Source of the DNA: Aporhodopirellula rubra
Lineage (GTDB): Bacteria > Planctomycetota > Planctomycetia > Pirellulales > Pirellulaceae
Assembly: GCF_014192335.1 (NCBI RefSeq)
Contig: NZ_JACHXU010000012.1
Coordinates: 196,687 to 260,686 of the forward strand
Reading direction: 5' to 3'
Length of the DNA: 64,000 bases
This document shows positions 1 to 9,556 of the stretch, piece after piece; positions within the stretch are counted from its first letter, which is position 1, and each line of letters begins with the position of its first letter. The position numbers and the translations under genes were made by a program. The notes below the pieces were generated by a model that saw nothing but the letters and a program-made list of their open reading frames with translations, was not told where the DNA came from and ran no database searches.

Positions 1-33
1 AACGCGGTCGAAAGCGTCACGCAGTGGTTTCAT
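1..33 (-). CDS. nqrB: Na+-translocating NADH:quinone reductase subunit B, first codons only
   Basis: Only the first 11 codons are inside the window (MKPLRDAFDRV), reading off the left edge from an ATG at 33. The start resembles the N-terminus of NqrB proteins, and it lies 6 bases beyond the nqrA stop in the same direction, which is the normal nqrA-nqrB order. NqrB is a membrane subunit carrying covalently bound FMN. The call rests mainly on context because so little is visible. Confidence 0.7.
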   Translation of the reverse strand, partial: MKPLRDAFDRV

Positions 34-39
34 ATTGAT

Positions 40-1404
40 TTAGCCTTCACGTTCGATCGTGGTCAAATTTTGTCGCAACAGCGATCCGTATTCGTATTTG
101 CCTGGGCACACAAACGTGCACAATGCGAGATCTTCTTCTTCGAGTTCCAACACACCGAGCGACTGTGCCGAATCGGTATCGCGGACGATCAACGCACGCA
201 GCAACTGGGTCGGCAGGATATCCATCGGCATCACTTTCTCGTACGTGCCCAGTGGCACCATCGCACGCTCACTGCCACCCGTTGACGACGTGAACGCGAA
301 CTTCTGAGACGGATTCATCGCCGACGCGAACACGCGTGTGATCGAGTACTTGTCAAACCCAGGCTTTTGCCAGCCCAAGAATTCTCGGTGGTCGCCCTCT
401 TCGATCACCGACACCTGCTGGTGATAGCGGCCGAGATAGTTGTGAGGAACCTTTGCGGTGTGCCCGTTCAAGACCGAACCGGAGATCGGACGCAACTTGC
501 ACTCCGTATCGACGGCACCTTCGATCAAATCGTCGATGCACGCACCGAGTCGAGTTTCGATCAAACGAGGCTGAGTCACCTTCGGTCCGGCCAACGAGAT
601 CACGCGACGCGGGTCGAGTCGTCCGGTCTGGAATAATGAACCGATGGCGATGACGTCTTGATAACCTACATACCAAACTGTCTTGTTCGGACCGACCGGA
701 TCCAAGAAATGAATGTGTGTGCCCGGAAGGCCTGCGGGGTGCGGTCCAGCGAACTCGGCGAACGTCACGCCGGAAACCTCTTCGCCCGGCACCGAAGCGC
801 CGTCGGCCTTGCAAACGTAAACGTTGCCGGCACCGAGTTGCGTGAGGGCCTGCAAGCCGAGAACGAACTGGTCTTTCCGCTCGCTCATAACGACGGCGGG
901 GTCCGCCGCCAATGGATTGGTATCGATCGCCGTGACGAAAATCGAACTCGGCGTCGAAGCGATTTCAGGCACCCTGCCAAACGGACGCGTACGGAGCGAT
1001 GTCCACAATCCACTTTCGACGAGTACCGATCGGACGGCGTCGCCACCGATCGCAACGGGATCTTTCTCGCGAGCGTTTTCGAACACAACCGCGTCATCAC
1101 CATCGACGGCAATCGTGATCGCTTCGAACTTTCGCTTCGTTCCACGAACGACGTCGGTGATGGTCCCGGCGGCAGGCGAGGTATAGACTACGCCTGGAGT
1201 CTTTTTGTCTTCAAAAAGCGGCTGACCCAACGACACTCGATCGCCAACGGCAACCAACATGGTGGGCTTCATCCCGACGTAATCGTCACCCAACAAAGCC
1301 ACACTGCGGACCATCGGCCCCGCTTCGACTCGCTGCTCGGGACAACCGAGAATGGGTAGATCAAGGCCTTGTTTGATGACCGTGCGGTGTTGGGTAGCGG
1401 GCAT
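40..1404 (-). CDS. nqrA: Na+-translocating NADH:quinone reductase subunit A
   Basis: NqrA is the quinone-site subunit of the sodium-pumping NADH:quinone oxidoreductase, a respiratory complex in the inner membrane. The protein (about 454 residues from the ATG at 1404) has the family's usual length. It begins with a [10 protein letters not shown] segment like the conserved RKGLDLPI start of NqrA, followed by a biotinyl-like region ([15 protein letters not shown] and [13 protein letters not shown]). A GTG four codons upstream (1416) also opens the frame, but the ATG gives the expected N-terminus. It is the first gene of an nqr operon whose second gene, nqrB, starts at 33. A perfect inverted repeat lies about 45 bases upstream of the start (1450-1471). 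Confidence 0.93.
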   Translation of the reverse strand: MPATQHRTVIKQGLDLPILGCPEQRVEAGPMVRSVALLGDDYVGMKPTMLVAVGDRVSLGQPLFEDKKTPGVVYTSPAAGTITDVVRGTKRKFEAITIAVDGDDAVVFENAREKDPVAIGGDAVRSVLVESGLWTSLRTRPFGRVPEIASTPSSIFVTAIDTNPLAADPAVVMSERKDQFVLGLQALTQLGAGNVYVCKADGASVPGEEVSGVTFAEFAGPHPAGLPGTHIHFLDPVGPNKTVWYVGYQDVIAIGSLFQTGRLDPRRVISLAGPKVTQPRLIETRLGACIDDLIEGAVDTECKLRPISGSVLNGHTAKVPHNYLGRYHQQVSVIEEGDHREFLGWQKPGFDKYSITRVFASAMNPSQKFAFTSSTGGSERAMVPLGTYEKVMPMDILPTQLLRALIVRDTDSAQSLGVLELEEEDLALCTFVCPGKYEYGSLLRQNLTTIEREG

Positions 1405-1449
1405 GAACGCAAACACTTTGTGAAAAATGTAACAAAGTCAGATTTGGGG

Positions 1450-1471
1450 AAAGCTCACCGAAGTGAGCTTT
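1450..1471. promoter_or_regulatory. Perfect inverted repeat in the nqrA leader
   Basis: AAAGCTCAC, four bases CGAA, then GTGAGCTTT: a 9-bp perfect dyad with a tetraloop, 46 bases upstream of the nqrA ATG. As RNA it would form a stable hairpin in the 5' leader; as DNA it could be an operator. It has no T-tract, so a terminator is unlikely. The role is inferred only from position. Confidence 0.4.
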
Positions 1472-1786
1472 GTGCGACACTATTACACAGCAGGCGAAAT
1501 TTGACAACGGCATATAACACCCCTTCGTAAAGTGATTCGGTGTGCGTCATCGCGAGGGTCAGTTGCCCGTCAATAACGGCTTCAATGGGTACTCCAGTTC
1601 ACCATCGAAGGGCCAATAGCAGCCCCGAACGCAGGATTAATTTCCTGCTTCAAATTGCGCCTCATGACGGCGAAATCCCCCTTGCCAGCACAGACCACCT
1701 AAGCCCCCAACTCGTGCCAAACTCGCAACGGTTCCCGCGGCTATCACGAAAGCGCCACAACTGAATTCGCCGCATCGACGGGCAAC
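1472..1786. other. Intergenic region upstream of the nqr operon
   Basis: The stretch between the nqrA leader hairpin and the glycosyltransferase stop holds no open frame with recognisable protein character. It must contain the nqr promoter, but I could not identify convincing promoter boxes. Confidence 0.4.
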
Positions 1787-3214
1787 TCAACTCAGCAAAC
1801 TCGCGATCAACCGGGCCGCCCGCCGGACCGCAGGCTCACGCCGATTTGATGCCTCCCGATCCGATATCCCACGGGGCTCATCCACTCGGCACAAAACCTC
1901 GGGAACGCTCAGCGGGTCATCGCCCATTGCTAACAACGCGGCAATCGCCGAAGCGAGACCGCTGTCGCTCCGCAACGACACCCCCAACCCGAATCGTTCG
2001 ACGCGTGCCGCGTTGTCAAACTGGTCGAACGCCATCGGCCGAATCAACTGAGGCACCTTCGCGTCGATCGCGCGGCTGGTCGTGCCGATCCCACCGTGAT
2101 GCACGATCCCGCGGCAATGCGGCAACCATTGCCCCAGAGGCACGTAGCCGACGCTGCGAATATTGCGATGCACGACCCCACCGGGATTCGAAGGACAACA
2201 CCACACAACCCCGACACCCGCGGACTCGCAAAGATCAGCGATTCGAATCACCAACGACTCATCGCCATGGTGCGCCGAACCGGTAGTGACCAACAACGGA
2301 CGATCCAAAGGCAGCGACTCAGCACCGGCACTCTGATCTTGCCCGCCGCCGTGACCGCCAGCCTCAACCTCGTTGTTGACAGGCCCAACACCGTCATCGA
2401 GAGGAAACCCAACGCACTGCAGCGGCGCCGCGGTTCCGGATCGAACGGAATACTTTTCGAATATCTCGGGTGCAAACCAGGCCGGATACAAACCGAGCAC
2501 TTGATCGGGCGATCGCCACCACTGCTGCATCAACCGCCGTTGAGGAGCGAGCCCCGCCCGACGTTTCCGCTCGGCGTTGACTGGACCACCGATCACCCGA
2601 TCGAGAAACATGATGTCGGCCAAGAAATACGTCATCCGGTTCAGTCGGTTCCAACCTTCCGGCAACACCCCACGCGTCCACCCGCGATCGGGCAGCAAAC
2701 GAGGTGGCGTCACGCTATGACGTAACATCGCCGGCGCGAGATGCACACTCGACAGACGGCACGCAGATGCCGCTGCTTGATCGGATGACGCGTCTTGAGA
2801 AACACGCGTTGCCTTCGCGACTTGGGTTTCCTGAAAGACCAGCGATGCGAAATCGAGCGGATGGGCGACCAACACAGTCTCGCCGGGCACGAACATCTGG
2901 TCGATGAACTGCAAATGCGGATGGAAGAATTTTTCGGCGACCTCCGTGAGCACGCGGCGCGCTCCCGTCCAAGGTTTCCAAAACTGAGTCTGCGAAACGA
3001 CACGGTGGAACGACTCACTGTCGATCACGACATTGGCATGCAGCCCCGCCTTTTCGACCACATCGACATACGGTTCCGCGACGCTGACGTGACACTCAAA
3101 CCCGATCGCGTCGAGTTCGCGGCCGATCGCGACCATCGGATTGACATCCCCGCGCGAGCCCGGTGCAGACAGAATCGCCCGAGGACGACTGCGGCGCGCG
3201 CGTGGATCGCTCAC
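1787..3214 (-). CDS. GT1-family glycosyltransferase (UDP-glycosyltransferase, GT-B fold)
   Basis: Predicted nucleotide-sugar-dependent glycosyltransferase transferring a sugar to a lipid or small-molecule acceptor. The 475-residue protein has the GT1 two-domain layout. The N-terminal motif SAPGSRGDVNPMVAIGREL (about residues 16-34) matches the acceptor domain start. Near residues 365-410, IVHHGGIGTTSRAIDAKVPQLI with DQFDNAARVERFGLG resembles the HGG donor-binding signature of macrolide and sterol glycosyltransferases. The GTG start overlaps the TGA of the upstream sigma-54 activator (GTGA, 3211-3214), so translation is probably coupled. It is the last gene of the four-gene aroH operon. The acceptor is unknown. 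Confidence 0.85.
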   Translation of the reverse strand: MSDPRARRSRPRAILSAPGSRGDVNPMVAIGRELDAIGFECHVSVAEPYVDVVEKAGLHANVVIDSESFHRVVSQTQFWKPWTGARRVLTEVAEKFFHPHLQFIDQMFVPGETVLVAHPLDFASLVFQETQVAKATRVSQDASSDQAAASACRLSSVHLAPAMLRHSVTPPRLLPDRGWTRGVLPEGWNRLNRMTYFLADIMFLDRVIGGPVNAERKRRAGLAPQRRLMQQWWRSPDQVLGLYPAWFAPEIFEKYSVRSGTAAPLQCVGFPLDDGVGPVNNEVEAGGHGGGQDQSAGAESLPLDRPLLVTTGSAHHGDESLVIRIADLCESAGVGVVWCCPSNPGGVVHRNIRSVGYVPLGQWLPHCRGIVHHGGIGTTSRAIDAKVPQLIRPMAFDQFDNAARVERFGLGVSLRSDSGLASAIAALLAMGDDPLSVPEVLCRVDEPRGISDREASNRREPAVRRAARLIASLLS

Positions 3215-5022
3215 GTCCGATCGATATCGTATTCGGTAATCTTCCGATACGCCGTCGCTCGGCTGATCCCCAGCAACTTGGCCGCTTCAGGAACACCGCC
3301 GCTGGTTCGATTGAGTGCTTTTTCGATCAACCGTTTTTCCCAAACATCGATCCGAAGAGTGTCGATGTTGGACAGCCCCGCGTCACGGAGCCCCAAATCT
3401 TCTGCGACGATCTCCGGTTCATCGGCCATCACGACGGCACTGTCGATGACGTTTCGCAACTGGCGCACGTTCCCGGGCCATGCATACGTCAGCAACCGTT
3501 CTCGTGCATCCGTCGACAAGCTCAACTGCGGACGCCCATGTTGTTTCAGAAAATGCACGACAAAGTGGTCAACCAAGATTCCAATGTCTTCACCACGATC
3601 ACGCAGCGGTGGCACCGGCAATTCAAAAACACTCAGCCGGTAATAAAGGTCTTCGCGGAAACGTCCGTCTCGCACGAACTCGGTGAGGTCACGGTTGGTC
3701 GCCGCGATCACGCGGACATCCACGTTCACTTGCTTGCTCGCGCCCACGGGAAGGAACGGATGTCCCTCCAAGATACGCAACAGTTTGGCTTGTCCCTCCA
3801 AACTCATTTCACCGATTTCGTCGAGGAACAACGTTCCTTGGTCGGCCTGTTCAAACAATCCTGTGTGATCACTGTCGGCGCCGGTGAACGAACCACGCTT
3901 GTGCCCGAACAACTGACTCTCGAGCAGATCGCGAGGGATCGCCGCGCAGTTCACCGTCAACATCGGCCGATCATTACGATTGCTCGCGCGATGAACGGCA
4001 CGTGCAACGAGTTCTTTGCCCGAGCCACTTTCGCCGCGGATCAACACCGATCCGTTGGCGCGCCCGACACGTGCGATTCGCTCTTTCAGCTTTCGCATCA
4101 CTTTACTGTCGCCGACCAATTCACCTTGGTCAGCGTTTCGGTCCGCGATGCGTTGATTCTCGACGCGAAGGTTTTCCGTCACCGTCGATTGGGTCAGCCC
4201 CATCGCGAGCAAACCGGCCGCACCGACCGCTAAATCCACGATCGAGTCCGAGTAGGCCTGCCCCTTACGATGAAAGATCAGAACGCCGAGCGATTTGTCT
4301 TCGTCAACGATCGGCACGATCAAACAATGCGTCGGCATCCCGCCGCTTTCGACCGTTCCAGGATGCTCGCTCAGATAAACCTCGCCTCCCTTGGCGACGC
4401 GTTTCAGTTGAGCGCGATCGAATTTGACCGGAGTGCTTTTTTGCGGAAACTGCCGCCGTACTTTCCAACGCCCGTCACCGCCGTCAACGGCCAACGAGAT
4501 CGTCCCCGAACTGGTGCGATCGAGCAACAACTCCAACGTCGTGTCGATCACCTCGCCGGGTTTCTGACCGTTGAGCAACGAGAGGCTGAGTTGGTAGAGA
4601 TCGAGCAAATGCTGTGGCTGAGAAACCAACTCACCCGCTTCACGTACGACATCCGACTCGCGTGCCTTCCAGTGATCGATGTCATGATAGAGCGTTTGCG
4701 ACAGAGCTTCCGCACCGGCAGGGTCATCTGCAGTGGTGACAAGTTGCAATGAAGTCTTGCCGATCACGATTTTGGTTTGGTCGATCAAGCGTGCGTCATC
4801 AACGCGTTGACCGTTGACCAACGTGCCATTGCGGCTGTTCGTATCACGCAAATGCCAAGCGTGATCTTCGTAGTAGACGACCGCGTGAAATCGACTGCTA
4901 TTGGGATCCGACAACATGATATCGCACCCGATCGCTCGTCCGATATGCATCGGACGATCGGGGTCGAGCGGATATTGAATCCCTTTTTCTTGACCGGTCT
5001 GTACGGCAAGGTACGCAGCCAT
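3211..5022 (-). CDS. Sigma-54-dependent activator with FHA and GAF-like sensor domains
   Basis: A 603-residue bacterial enhancer-binding protein. Residues 1-95 form an FHA phosphothreonine-binding domain (HIGRAIGCDIMLSDPNSSRFHA, then RDTNSRNGTLVNG). Residues about 140-280 look like a GAF domain. The AAA+ domain has Walker A GESGSGKE (330-337), the sigma-54 contact loop as GSFTGA (377-382) and Walker B GTLFLDEIGE (396-405). A Fis-type helix-turn-helix (PEAAKLLGISRATAYRKI) ends the protein. FHA input suggests control by a Ser/Thr kinase, which is family knowledge and not visible here. The ATG overlaps the upstream stop as TGATG, and its own stop overlaps the glycosyltransferase start. The contact loop has Ser for the usual Ala of GAFTGA, a known tolerated variant. 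Confidence 0.93.
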   Translation of the reverse strand: MAAYLAVQTGQEKGIQYPLDPDRPMHIGRAIGCDIMLSDPNSSRFHAVVYYEDHAWHLRDTNSRNGTLVNGQRVDDARLIDQTKIVIGKTSLQLVTTADDPAGAEALSQTLYHDIDHWKARESDVVREAGELVSQPQHLLDLYQLSLSLLNGQKPGEVIDTTLELLLDRTSSGTISLAVDGGDGRWKVRRQFPQKSTPVKFDRAQLKRVAKGGEVYLSEHPGTVESGGMPTHCLIVPIVDEDKSLGVLIFHRKGQAYSDSIVDLAVGAAGLLAMGLTQSTVTENLRVENQRIADRNADQGELVGDSKVMRKLKERIARVGRANGSVLIRGESGSGKELVARAVHRASNRNDRPMLTVNCAAIPRDLLESQLFGHKRGSFTGADSDHTGLFEQADQGTLFLDEIGEMSLEGQAKLLRILEGHPFLPVGASKQVNVDVRVIAATNRDLTEFVRDGRFREDLYYRLSVFELPVPPLRDRGEDIGILVDHFVVHFLKQHGRPQLSLSTDARERLLTYAWPGNVRQLRNVIDSAVVMADEPEIVAEDLGLRDAGLSNIDTLRIDVWEKRLIEKALNRTSGGVPEAAKLLGISRATAYRKITEYDIDRT

Positions 5023-6194
5023 CAACGCCCCTTCTGGTCGGCGGGTAGTGCAAGCATTTTTGCGAGTTGTTTTAGCGCGATCGGAAACGCCTTGGTATCA
5101 CGACCGTGGACGGTCCACCATTGTTGCAGGACCTCCGCAACCTCATCGATTCCTCGGCCTAAGGTCACGTCGCACGACGACGCAGCCACGGCCGACTGCA
5201 TAAACGTTTCTTCGGACTCCCACCAAAGCCCGAGCGTCTCGGCAATCGGCAACGACTCTCCTGACATCAATCCCGCCTCGGCGGCCTGGTTTAAGATCAA
5301 CGGAATGCTGCCCAGAGACCACGGCAACTCGACGCTCGGCTTCGCATCGCCTCCGGATGTACCATCACCTGCACCCGAAGACGCATGACCGCTCGGCCCT
5401 TTGAAACCCGCGGACGCCGTCGACGCGCTCGAGCTCTTCGCCGTCAATCCGGACGATCCACCCGACAACGACGCGGACACCCCCGATAGATGCGTTCGCG
5501 TGTGCGTGTCAATCGCGACCTGGGTTAGTTGGTGAATCAACCGTAACCACTCCGGCACGTTGGGCGACATGTCCGTTAAGACGGCTTCGATCCAAACGCA
5601 GGACTGATAACTGCTCCGCCCCGCTGCCCCGGTGCGCAGCGGCTGAACCGCGTGGACGGTGACTCGCGTCGGCCACCAATTTTTCGGCGGCGAACCGCTC
5701 CAAATCTGCTTCCCGATCGATCGCACCATGCCGGGGCCGTATGCCTCATACGACTGTTTCAGCGGCGCGTATCGCAAACGCAGTTGATCGACAAACCGAG
5801 GCGAATCGGTCATTAACAAACGTCGACAATTATCGATCGACCGGTGAATCGCAGCCGCCGTTTGATCGGACTGCAATTGAGAATGCCCCGACCGCAGTAA
5901 CGCGACTTCGCACAATTGTGGCGTGATCGGGGCGTCGTTGCCCGACGACACCAACTCGTCACGCAGATGATCCCAAAAGATCCGTTCCGAAACCGCCGCG
6001 GAGATCAGCCGTTCGCTAACACGCTCGGCTTCGCTGACGAATTGGGACATTGCCTGCGGGTCTTTGAGGATGAAGCCACCCGACGACTTCCGCCCACCCG
6101 CACTCCCCGTAGGAGCGTGGAAATTCGGTGCGGCGCATGATTGCACAGCCCGCACCAAACTCAGTGACGCCGATGCGATCCAGTGAAGTTTCAA
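5022..6194 (-). CDS. Conserved-looking protein of unknown function in the aroH/sigma-54 operon
   Basis: I do not recognise this 390-residue protein. It is soluble-looking with no signal peptide or membrane segment. The middle (about residues 115-215) is compact and Trp-rich, with an [13 protein letters not shown] segment. A low-complexity Gly/Ser/Ala linker spans roughly residues 225-275, and the C-terminal 110 residues are again globular. The TTG start at 6194 overlaps the aroH stop (TTGA); an ATG at 6050 ([11 protein letters not shown]) is an alternative start. Its stop overlaps the FHA activator start as TGATG. Such overlaps on both sides suggest co-translation, so it may work with the sigma-54 activator, for example as a sensor partner. 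That role is inference. Confidence 0.7.
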   Translation of the reverse strand: MKLHWIASASLSLVRAVQSCAAPNFHAPTGSAGGRKSSGGFILKDPQAMSQFVSEAERVSERLISAAVSERIFWDHLRDELVSSGNDAPITPQLCEVALLRSGHSQLQSDQTAAAIHRSIDNCRRLLMTDSPRFVDQLRLRYAPLKQSYEAYGPGMVRSIGKQIWSGSPPKNWWPTRVTVHAVQPLRTGAAGRSSYQSCVWIEAVLTDMSPNVPEWLRLIHQLTQVAIDTHTRTHLSGVSASLSGGSSGLTAKSSSASTASAGFKGPSGHASSGAGDGTSGGDAKPSVELPWSLGSIPLILNQAAEAGLMSGESLPIAETLGLWWESEETFMQSAVAASSCDVTLGRGIDEVAEVLQQWWTVHGRDTKAFPIALKQLAKMLALPADQKGR

Positions 6195-6619
6195 CAGTCA
6201 TCTCGCAAATGTTCCTGGATCCACTGCTCGAGCTCCTCGAAATCAACCGAGGGCACCACGTTCAAATCAGGACGCAGCTTCACCGCATCACGGATATAAA
6301 CATGGTGAATTTCGGACTGGGATCGATCCGTATTCCAGTGCAACAGGATCCGAATGCATCGAGGCAACGACCGCTCGACCGAAACCTCGTAACTGCACAA
6401 CAAGGGCACCTCCAGCCACCCGAGCTGACGTGCCGCCAACGCGGGGAACTCGCTCTGCAAGTCCTTCGTCACTGTGAAAATGGCACTCGCGACGTCCACG
6501 GTCTGGATGTCGTTACGACGAATCATCAGCGCAAGCAACTGCGTCGTCGCTTTCAAAATTTCATCACGGTCATCAGTGTCGACTGTCGTCGCACCGCGAA
6601 CACCCCGGCATACCGTCAT
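6191..6619 (-). CDS. aroH: Chorismate mutase, AroH type
   Basis: Converts chorismate to prephenate for phenylalanine and tyrosine synthesis in the cytoplasm. From the ATG at 6619 the protein is 142 residues, close to the about 127 of Bacillus subtilis AroH. It carries the family landmarks: [19 protein letters not shown] at the N-terminus with the active-site Arg of RGATT, then [10 protein letters not shown], then [13 protein letters not shown], and finally [10 protein letters not shown] with [15 protein letters not shown]. The frame is open further upstream to 6694, but those residues do not match the family. It heads a four-gene overlapping operon with an unknown protein, a sigma-54 activator and a glycosyltransferase, an unusual place for an aromatic amino-acid enzyme. 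Confidence 0.9.
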   Translation of the reverse strand: MTVCRGVRGATTVDTDDRDEILKATTQLLALMIRRNDIQTVDVASAIFTVTKDLQSEFPALAARQLGWLEVPLLCSYEVSVERSLPRCIRILLHWNTDRSQSEIHHVYIRDAVKLRPDLNVVPSVDFEELEQWIQEHLRDDC

Positions 6620-6802
6620 CGTCAATGCAAGCCATTCAGGAATCAAAGCGGAAGCATGGAAACCATTTTCTCGCCCGACTGCGATGCACAACACATTTGA
6701 TTCGCGGGCATCGGTGCCGCGTAAAACTCAGGCGACAGCATTCGGTTCGAGACAGGCCATGGTTGGAGAAAGATTCACCAACGACGCCAGAATACCGTCG
6801 AT

Positions 6803-6840
6803 CTCAATTTGCGACTAGCGGTATTTTCTCATTTTGCGAC
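6803..6840. promoter_or_regulatory. Pair of 13-bp direct repeats upstream of the aroH operon
   Basis: CTCAATTTGCGAC (6803-6815) and CTCATTTTGCGAC (6828-6840) differ at one base and start 25 bp apart, about two and a half helical turns. They lie between the GGDEF stop and the aroH start, in the region that must hold the operon promoter. They may be binding sites for a regulator; no regulator is assigned. Confidence 0.35.
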
Positions 6841-6867
6841 ATGCCGTTGCCGGCAGCATACGTGCGT

Positions 6868-8865
6868 TCAGGAGCCCTGAGCGACTCCCGCGGGAACGCT
6901 GTTGAGTAAGCACGGACGCGATAAGATCGGTGATTTGCCGTCCGAACCGCTGCCGCCGACGCGGGCACCGAGCATCGCGACGGCCTGAACCTGAGCGATC
7001 GCGTGATTAATCATCGCCGAATTCAGAACGGATCGCTGGCCCGTTTTCGCCGCCGAATCATCGCCGTTCTGTTCCAGTCCTAGGATTCCGATTGACAGCC
7101 GTTCGCCGCTCTGGTTTTTCTCCGCCGACGCGAGGGTCAAACCGACCGATGACGCCGCACCGCAGATCTGCTCCGCCCGCAGCAACGCTTCGCTCTCGTC
7201 ACACTCTGGCATGGAAATCAGCAACGTGGAGTGATTCAGACACCCGATCCGGTCCTGGCTCCTCATCGCCGCTCGAACCAACTGCAACAACGAACGCATC
7301 GTCGAACCACCGGGTTGCCCCGACAGAGTCACCGCCATCAAACGGTTCGTCCGCTTCGGTGCCGTCTGGCTAGCCAAAACATCGACGATCCCGTCAATCA
7401 TCGTCTCGCGGTCGGGCAAATACGTGAGCCCCTTGGGGCGTTCGGTATCACCGCCCTCACGAAGAGTGTCAGCCAACTTGCTGAGTTGTTTCGCTTCCAC
7501 ATCCTCGACTTCGCCTGACCTGGTTCGATCGACCGCACCAGCGACACTTGCTTCCACGTCCAATGCGTCCGAAGCGATTGCCGCGACGATCGGATCCTCC
7601 TCCGCACTCGATCTTCGAATCGGCGTCGGTTCGTCCGTAACGGCGCCGGCAGTTTTGCCCGCTCGCTTTCCTGCACCCGCTGGAGCAGCGGCCAATCCAC
7701 TGGTCTTTAATTTGATTGCATTCGATCCGTCGGCGATCGACGCGTCGGTGCTTGATGCCGAGATGCCGGTTGTCGAGGCGTTATCAGAAACGGCGTTTGA
7801 TGAATTCGTGCTCGCCTGATCGGCAATCGCGGGCAGATCCATCGGGTTTGGTTCCGTGATCGCTCCAACGCGAACGATTCGGTCGGCGTCGATATAGTGA
7901 GCACAATTCCGGCCGGCTTCCTTGGATTGGTACAACGCATCGTCGACGCGTTGCAGCCATTCGTCGGAGGACTGGTTCGGTTGCAGCACACCGATTCCAA
8001 CGCTCATCGAGACTTTAAGACGTTTTCCTTCAAAGCGGATTTCGCGGCTACTGACGGCGACACGCGTCCGTTCGATCAAATCGATTGCTTCGGCATAGTC
8101 GACGTTATCGATCATCACACAGAATTCTTCGCCGCCGAACCTCGCGACCAACCCGTAGGGCTGCAACCGCGCTTCCAACATGCTCGCCACCGATCGCAAC
8201 ACTTCGTCGCCGATTCGGTGCCCATGTTCGTCGTTGAATTTCTTGAAGAAATCAATGTCCAAAATCGCCAACACGCCCGCACCGGAACATCCCTTGGCGT
8301 ATTGCTCGTCGAGCCGTTTGTCGAACGCACCACGATTGCTGAGCTGGGTCAACGCGTCGGTCTCGGCACGCTGTTCGGCGGATTCCAATTGTTTTGTCTG
8401 TTCGCGCAGTCGTTTCTGCGATTCCTCGAGTTGCGAACGCATCGTCTCGTTTGCGGCGAGCAACTGTTCGACGGCAACCACGATTTCGGTAGGCGCCCCC
8501 GACAGATCACTCGCACTGAGCACGCCATTGACCGCGTCAACTTTAGTCTGATGCTCATCGACGTTGGCGGCCACGGTCGACGCGAATGAGCGAATTCGGT
8601 CTGCAACGGTCGCGACCTTTTCAGGCGTCAGAACCTCGCCGTCGGCGTTTTTAATGACATTTTTGCCGGAGGCGGAGCTGGCTTCACGCGACGTGCCGTC
8701 CCTGGAATCGATCGATCCGCCGTCCGAGAGTTCACCATCTTCATACCGAGTCTGCTCCGAATTGGACGACGACGGTCCACCCGCTCGGTGCAATGCGTGC
8801 ATCACCCAGCCGCAACAGATCCCTGCGCCGCCACAACTACCCGCAATGATGATGTCAAGTATCAC
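6868..8865 (-). CDS. Diguanylate cyclase (GGDEF) with a degenerate C-terminal GGDEF-like region
   Basis: Predicted to make cyclic di-GMP from two GTP. The GTG start gives 665 residues. A short N-terminal hydrophobic segment (MILDIIIAGSCGGAGICCGWV) is probably a membrane anchor. A coiled coil covers about residues 135-170 (LEESQKRLREQTKQLESAEQRAE), followed by the GGDEF domain at about 170-330 with DIDFFKKFNDEHGH and the active-site loop GGEEF at 244-248. The inhibitory I-site RxxD is absent: the position reads RLQP. After an Ala/Ser/Thr-rich linker (about 345-470), residues 490-640 resemble a GGDEF fold without a GG(D/E)EF motif (YLPDRETMIDGIVDVLA, then CLNHSTLLISMPECDESEAL). It is separated from the aroH operon by about 250 bases. 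Confidence 0.85.
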   Translation of the reverse strand: MILDIIIAGSCGGAGICCGWVMHALHRAGGPSSSNSEQTRYEDGELSDGGSIDSRDGTSREASSASGKNVIKNADGEVLTPEKVATVADRIRSFASTVAANVDEHQTKVDAVNGVLSASDLSGAPTEIVVAVEQLLAANETMRSQLEESQKRLREQTKQLESAEQRAETDALTQLSNRGAFDKRLDEQYAKGCSGAGVLAILDIDFFKKFNDEHGHRIGDEVLRSVASMLEARLQPYGLVARFGGEEFCVMIDNVDYAEAIDLIERTRVAVSSREIRFEGKRLKVSMSVGIGVLQPNQSSDEWLQRVDDALYQSKEAGRNCAHYIDADRIVRVGAITEPNPMDLPAIADQASTNSSNAVSDNASTTGISASSTDASIADGSNAIKLKTSGLAAAPAGAGKRAGKTAGAVTDEPTPIRRSSAEEDPIVAAIASDALDVEASVAGAVDRTRSGEVEDVEAKQLSKLADTLREGGDTERPKGLTYLPDRETMIDGIVDVLASQTAPKRTNRLMAVTLSGQPGGSTMRSLLQLVRAAMRSQDRIGCLNHSTLLISMPECDESEALLRAEQICGAASSVGLTLASAEKNQSGERLSIGILGLEQNGDDSAAKTGQRSVLNSAMINHAIAQVQAVAMLGARVGGSGSDGKSPILSRPCLLNSVPAGVAQGS

Positions 8866-9124
8866 GAAACCTAATCCTGCCTAAGCAAACCACATGTGCC
8901 GTAACAAACGCCTAGTGATGTATAGCTCGCCCGGGCAGGCAGTCAAAAAGAAAGCTGAAGCTGAAACCGCAAGAATACCCAATGCTCCTATTCAACCTGT
9001 TTTAAGGGTCATTTTGTCCAACTCGCAAAAATATGTAGGTTTTGAGATGGCCAAACCCTGATTTATCTCAAATACTTGTGCGTACAAGGTTACTGGTTAA
9101 CGTTCCCGCAAGGATTGGGTTTTT

Positions 9125-9535
9125 ATGTCAACTTTTACACCAATGGCCCCTGGCAAATTTCCGGGCCATCCCGCCGACTCTCCTCCCGCCGACTCTCCTC
9201 CCGCCGATACACTGTCGACCGCAAAGAACATCTCGAACGGATCGACGGACTCCCGTGTTCGAAGTCTCGCCGCTCAAGACTGCACCCTCCGACTCGACCC
9301 CGCCGAACCGGCGACTGCAGAACCTGAACTCGCTTTAGAAACTGCAATCTCTGTGCTGGCACAAAGCTCAGTCGCCGAATTACGTTTTCTTCGAGTCGAC
9401 GAAAATGAAGACACGATTCATCTGAGTGGAAGCGTCCGCAGCTATTACCACAAACAGCTCGCTCAAGAGACGATTCGCCCAATCGCCGCGGGACGACAAG
9501 TCGTCAACCGCGTCAACGTTCGCGAGCACGCCTAA
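9125..9535 (+). CDS. Small BON-like domain protein with a repeated PPADS segment
   Basis: The 136-residue protein has a disordered N-terminal half including PPADSPPADSPPAD, encoded by a 15-bp DNA repeat. The C-terminal 60 residues resemble a BON domain, a small alpha/beta fold often found in periplasmic or lipid-associated proteins (AISVLAQSSVAELRFLRVDE, then DTIHLSGSVRSYYHKQLAQE, ending GRQVVNRVNV). No signal peptide is evident. An AAGGA lies about 10 bases before the ATG. It stands alone, divergent from the GGDEF gene. The BON assignment rests on the pattern of a short strand, GSV turn and helix, and on the VVNRV ending. Confidence 0.65.
   Translation: MSTFTPMAPGKFPGHPADSPPADSPPADTLSTAKNISNGSTDSRVRSLAAQDCTLRLDPAEPATAEPELALETAISVLAQSSVAELRFLRVDENEDTIHLSGSVRSYYHKQLAQETIRPIAAGRQVVNRVNVREHA
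9170..9208. repeat. 15-bp tandem repeat inside the BON-like gene
   Basis: Two and a half perfect copies of CCCGCCGACTCTCCT, in frame, encoding PADSP units. Typical of slippage-generated length variation in a disordered linker. Confidence 0.8.
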
Positions 9536-9556
9536 ATCGCAGGACGCCCGTTCGCG

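Noticed and set aside
658..1359. Open frame on the plus strand across nqrA
   Set aside because: Antisense to a clearly recognised gene and without family resemblance.
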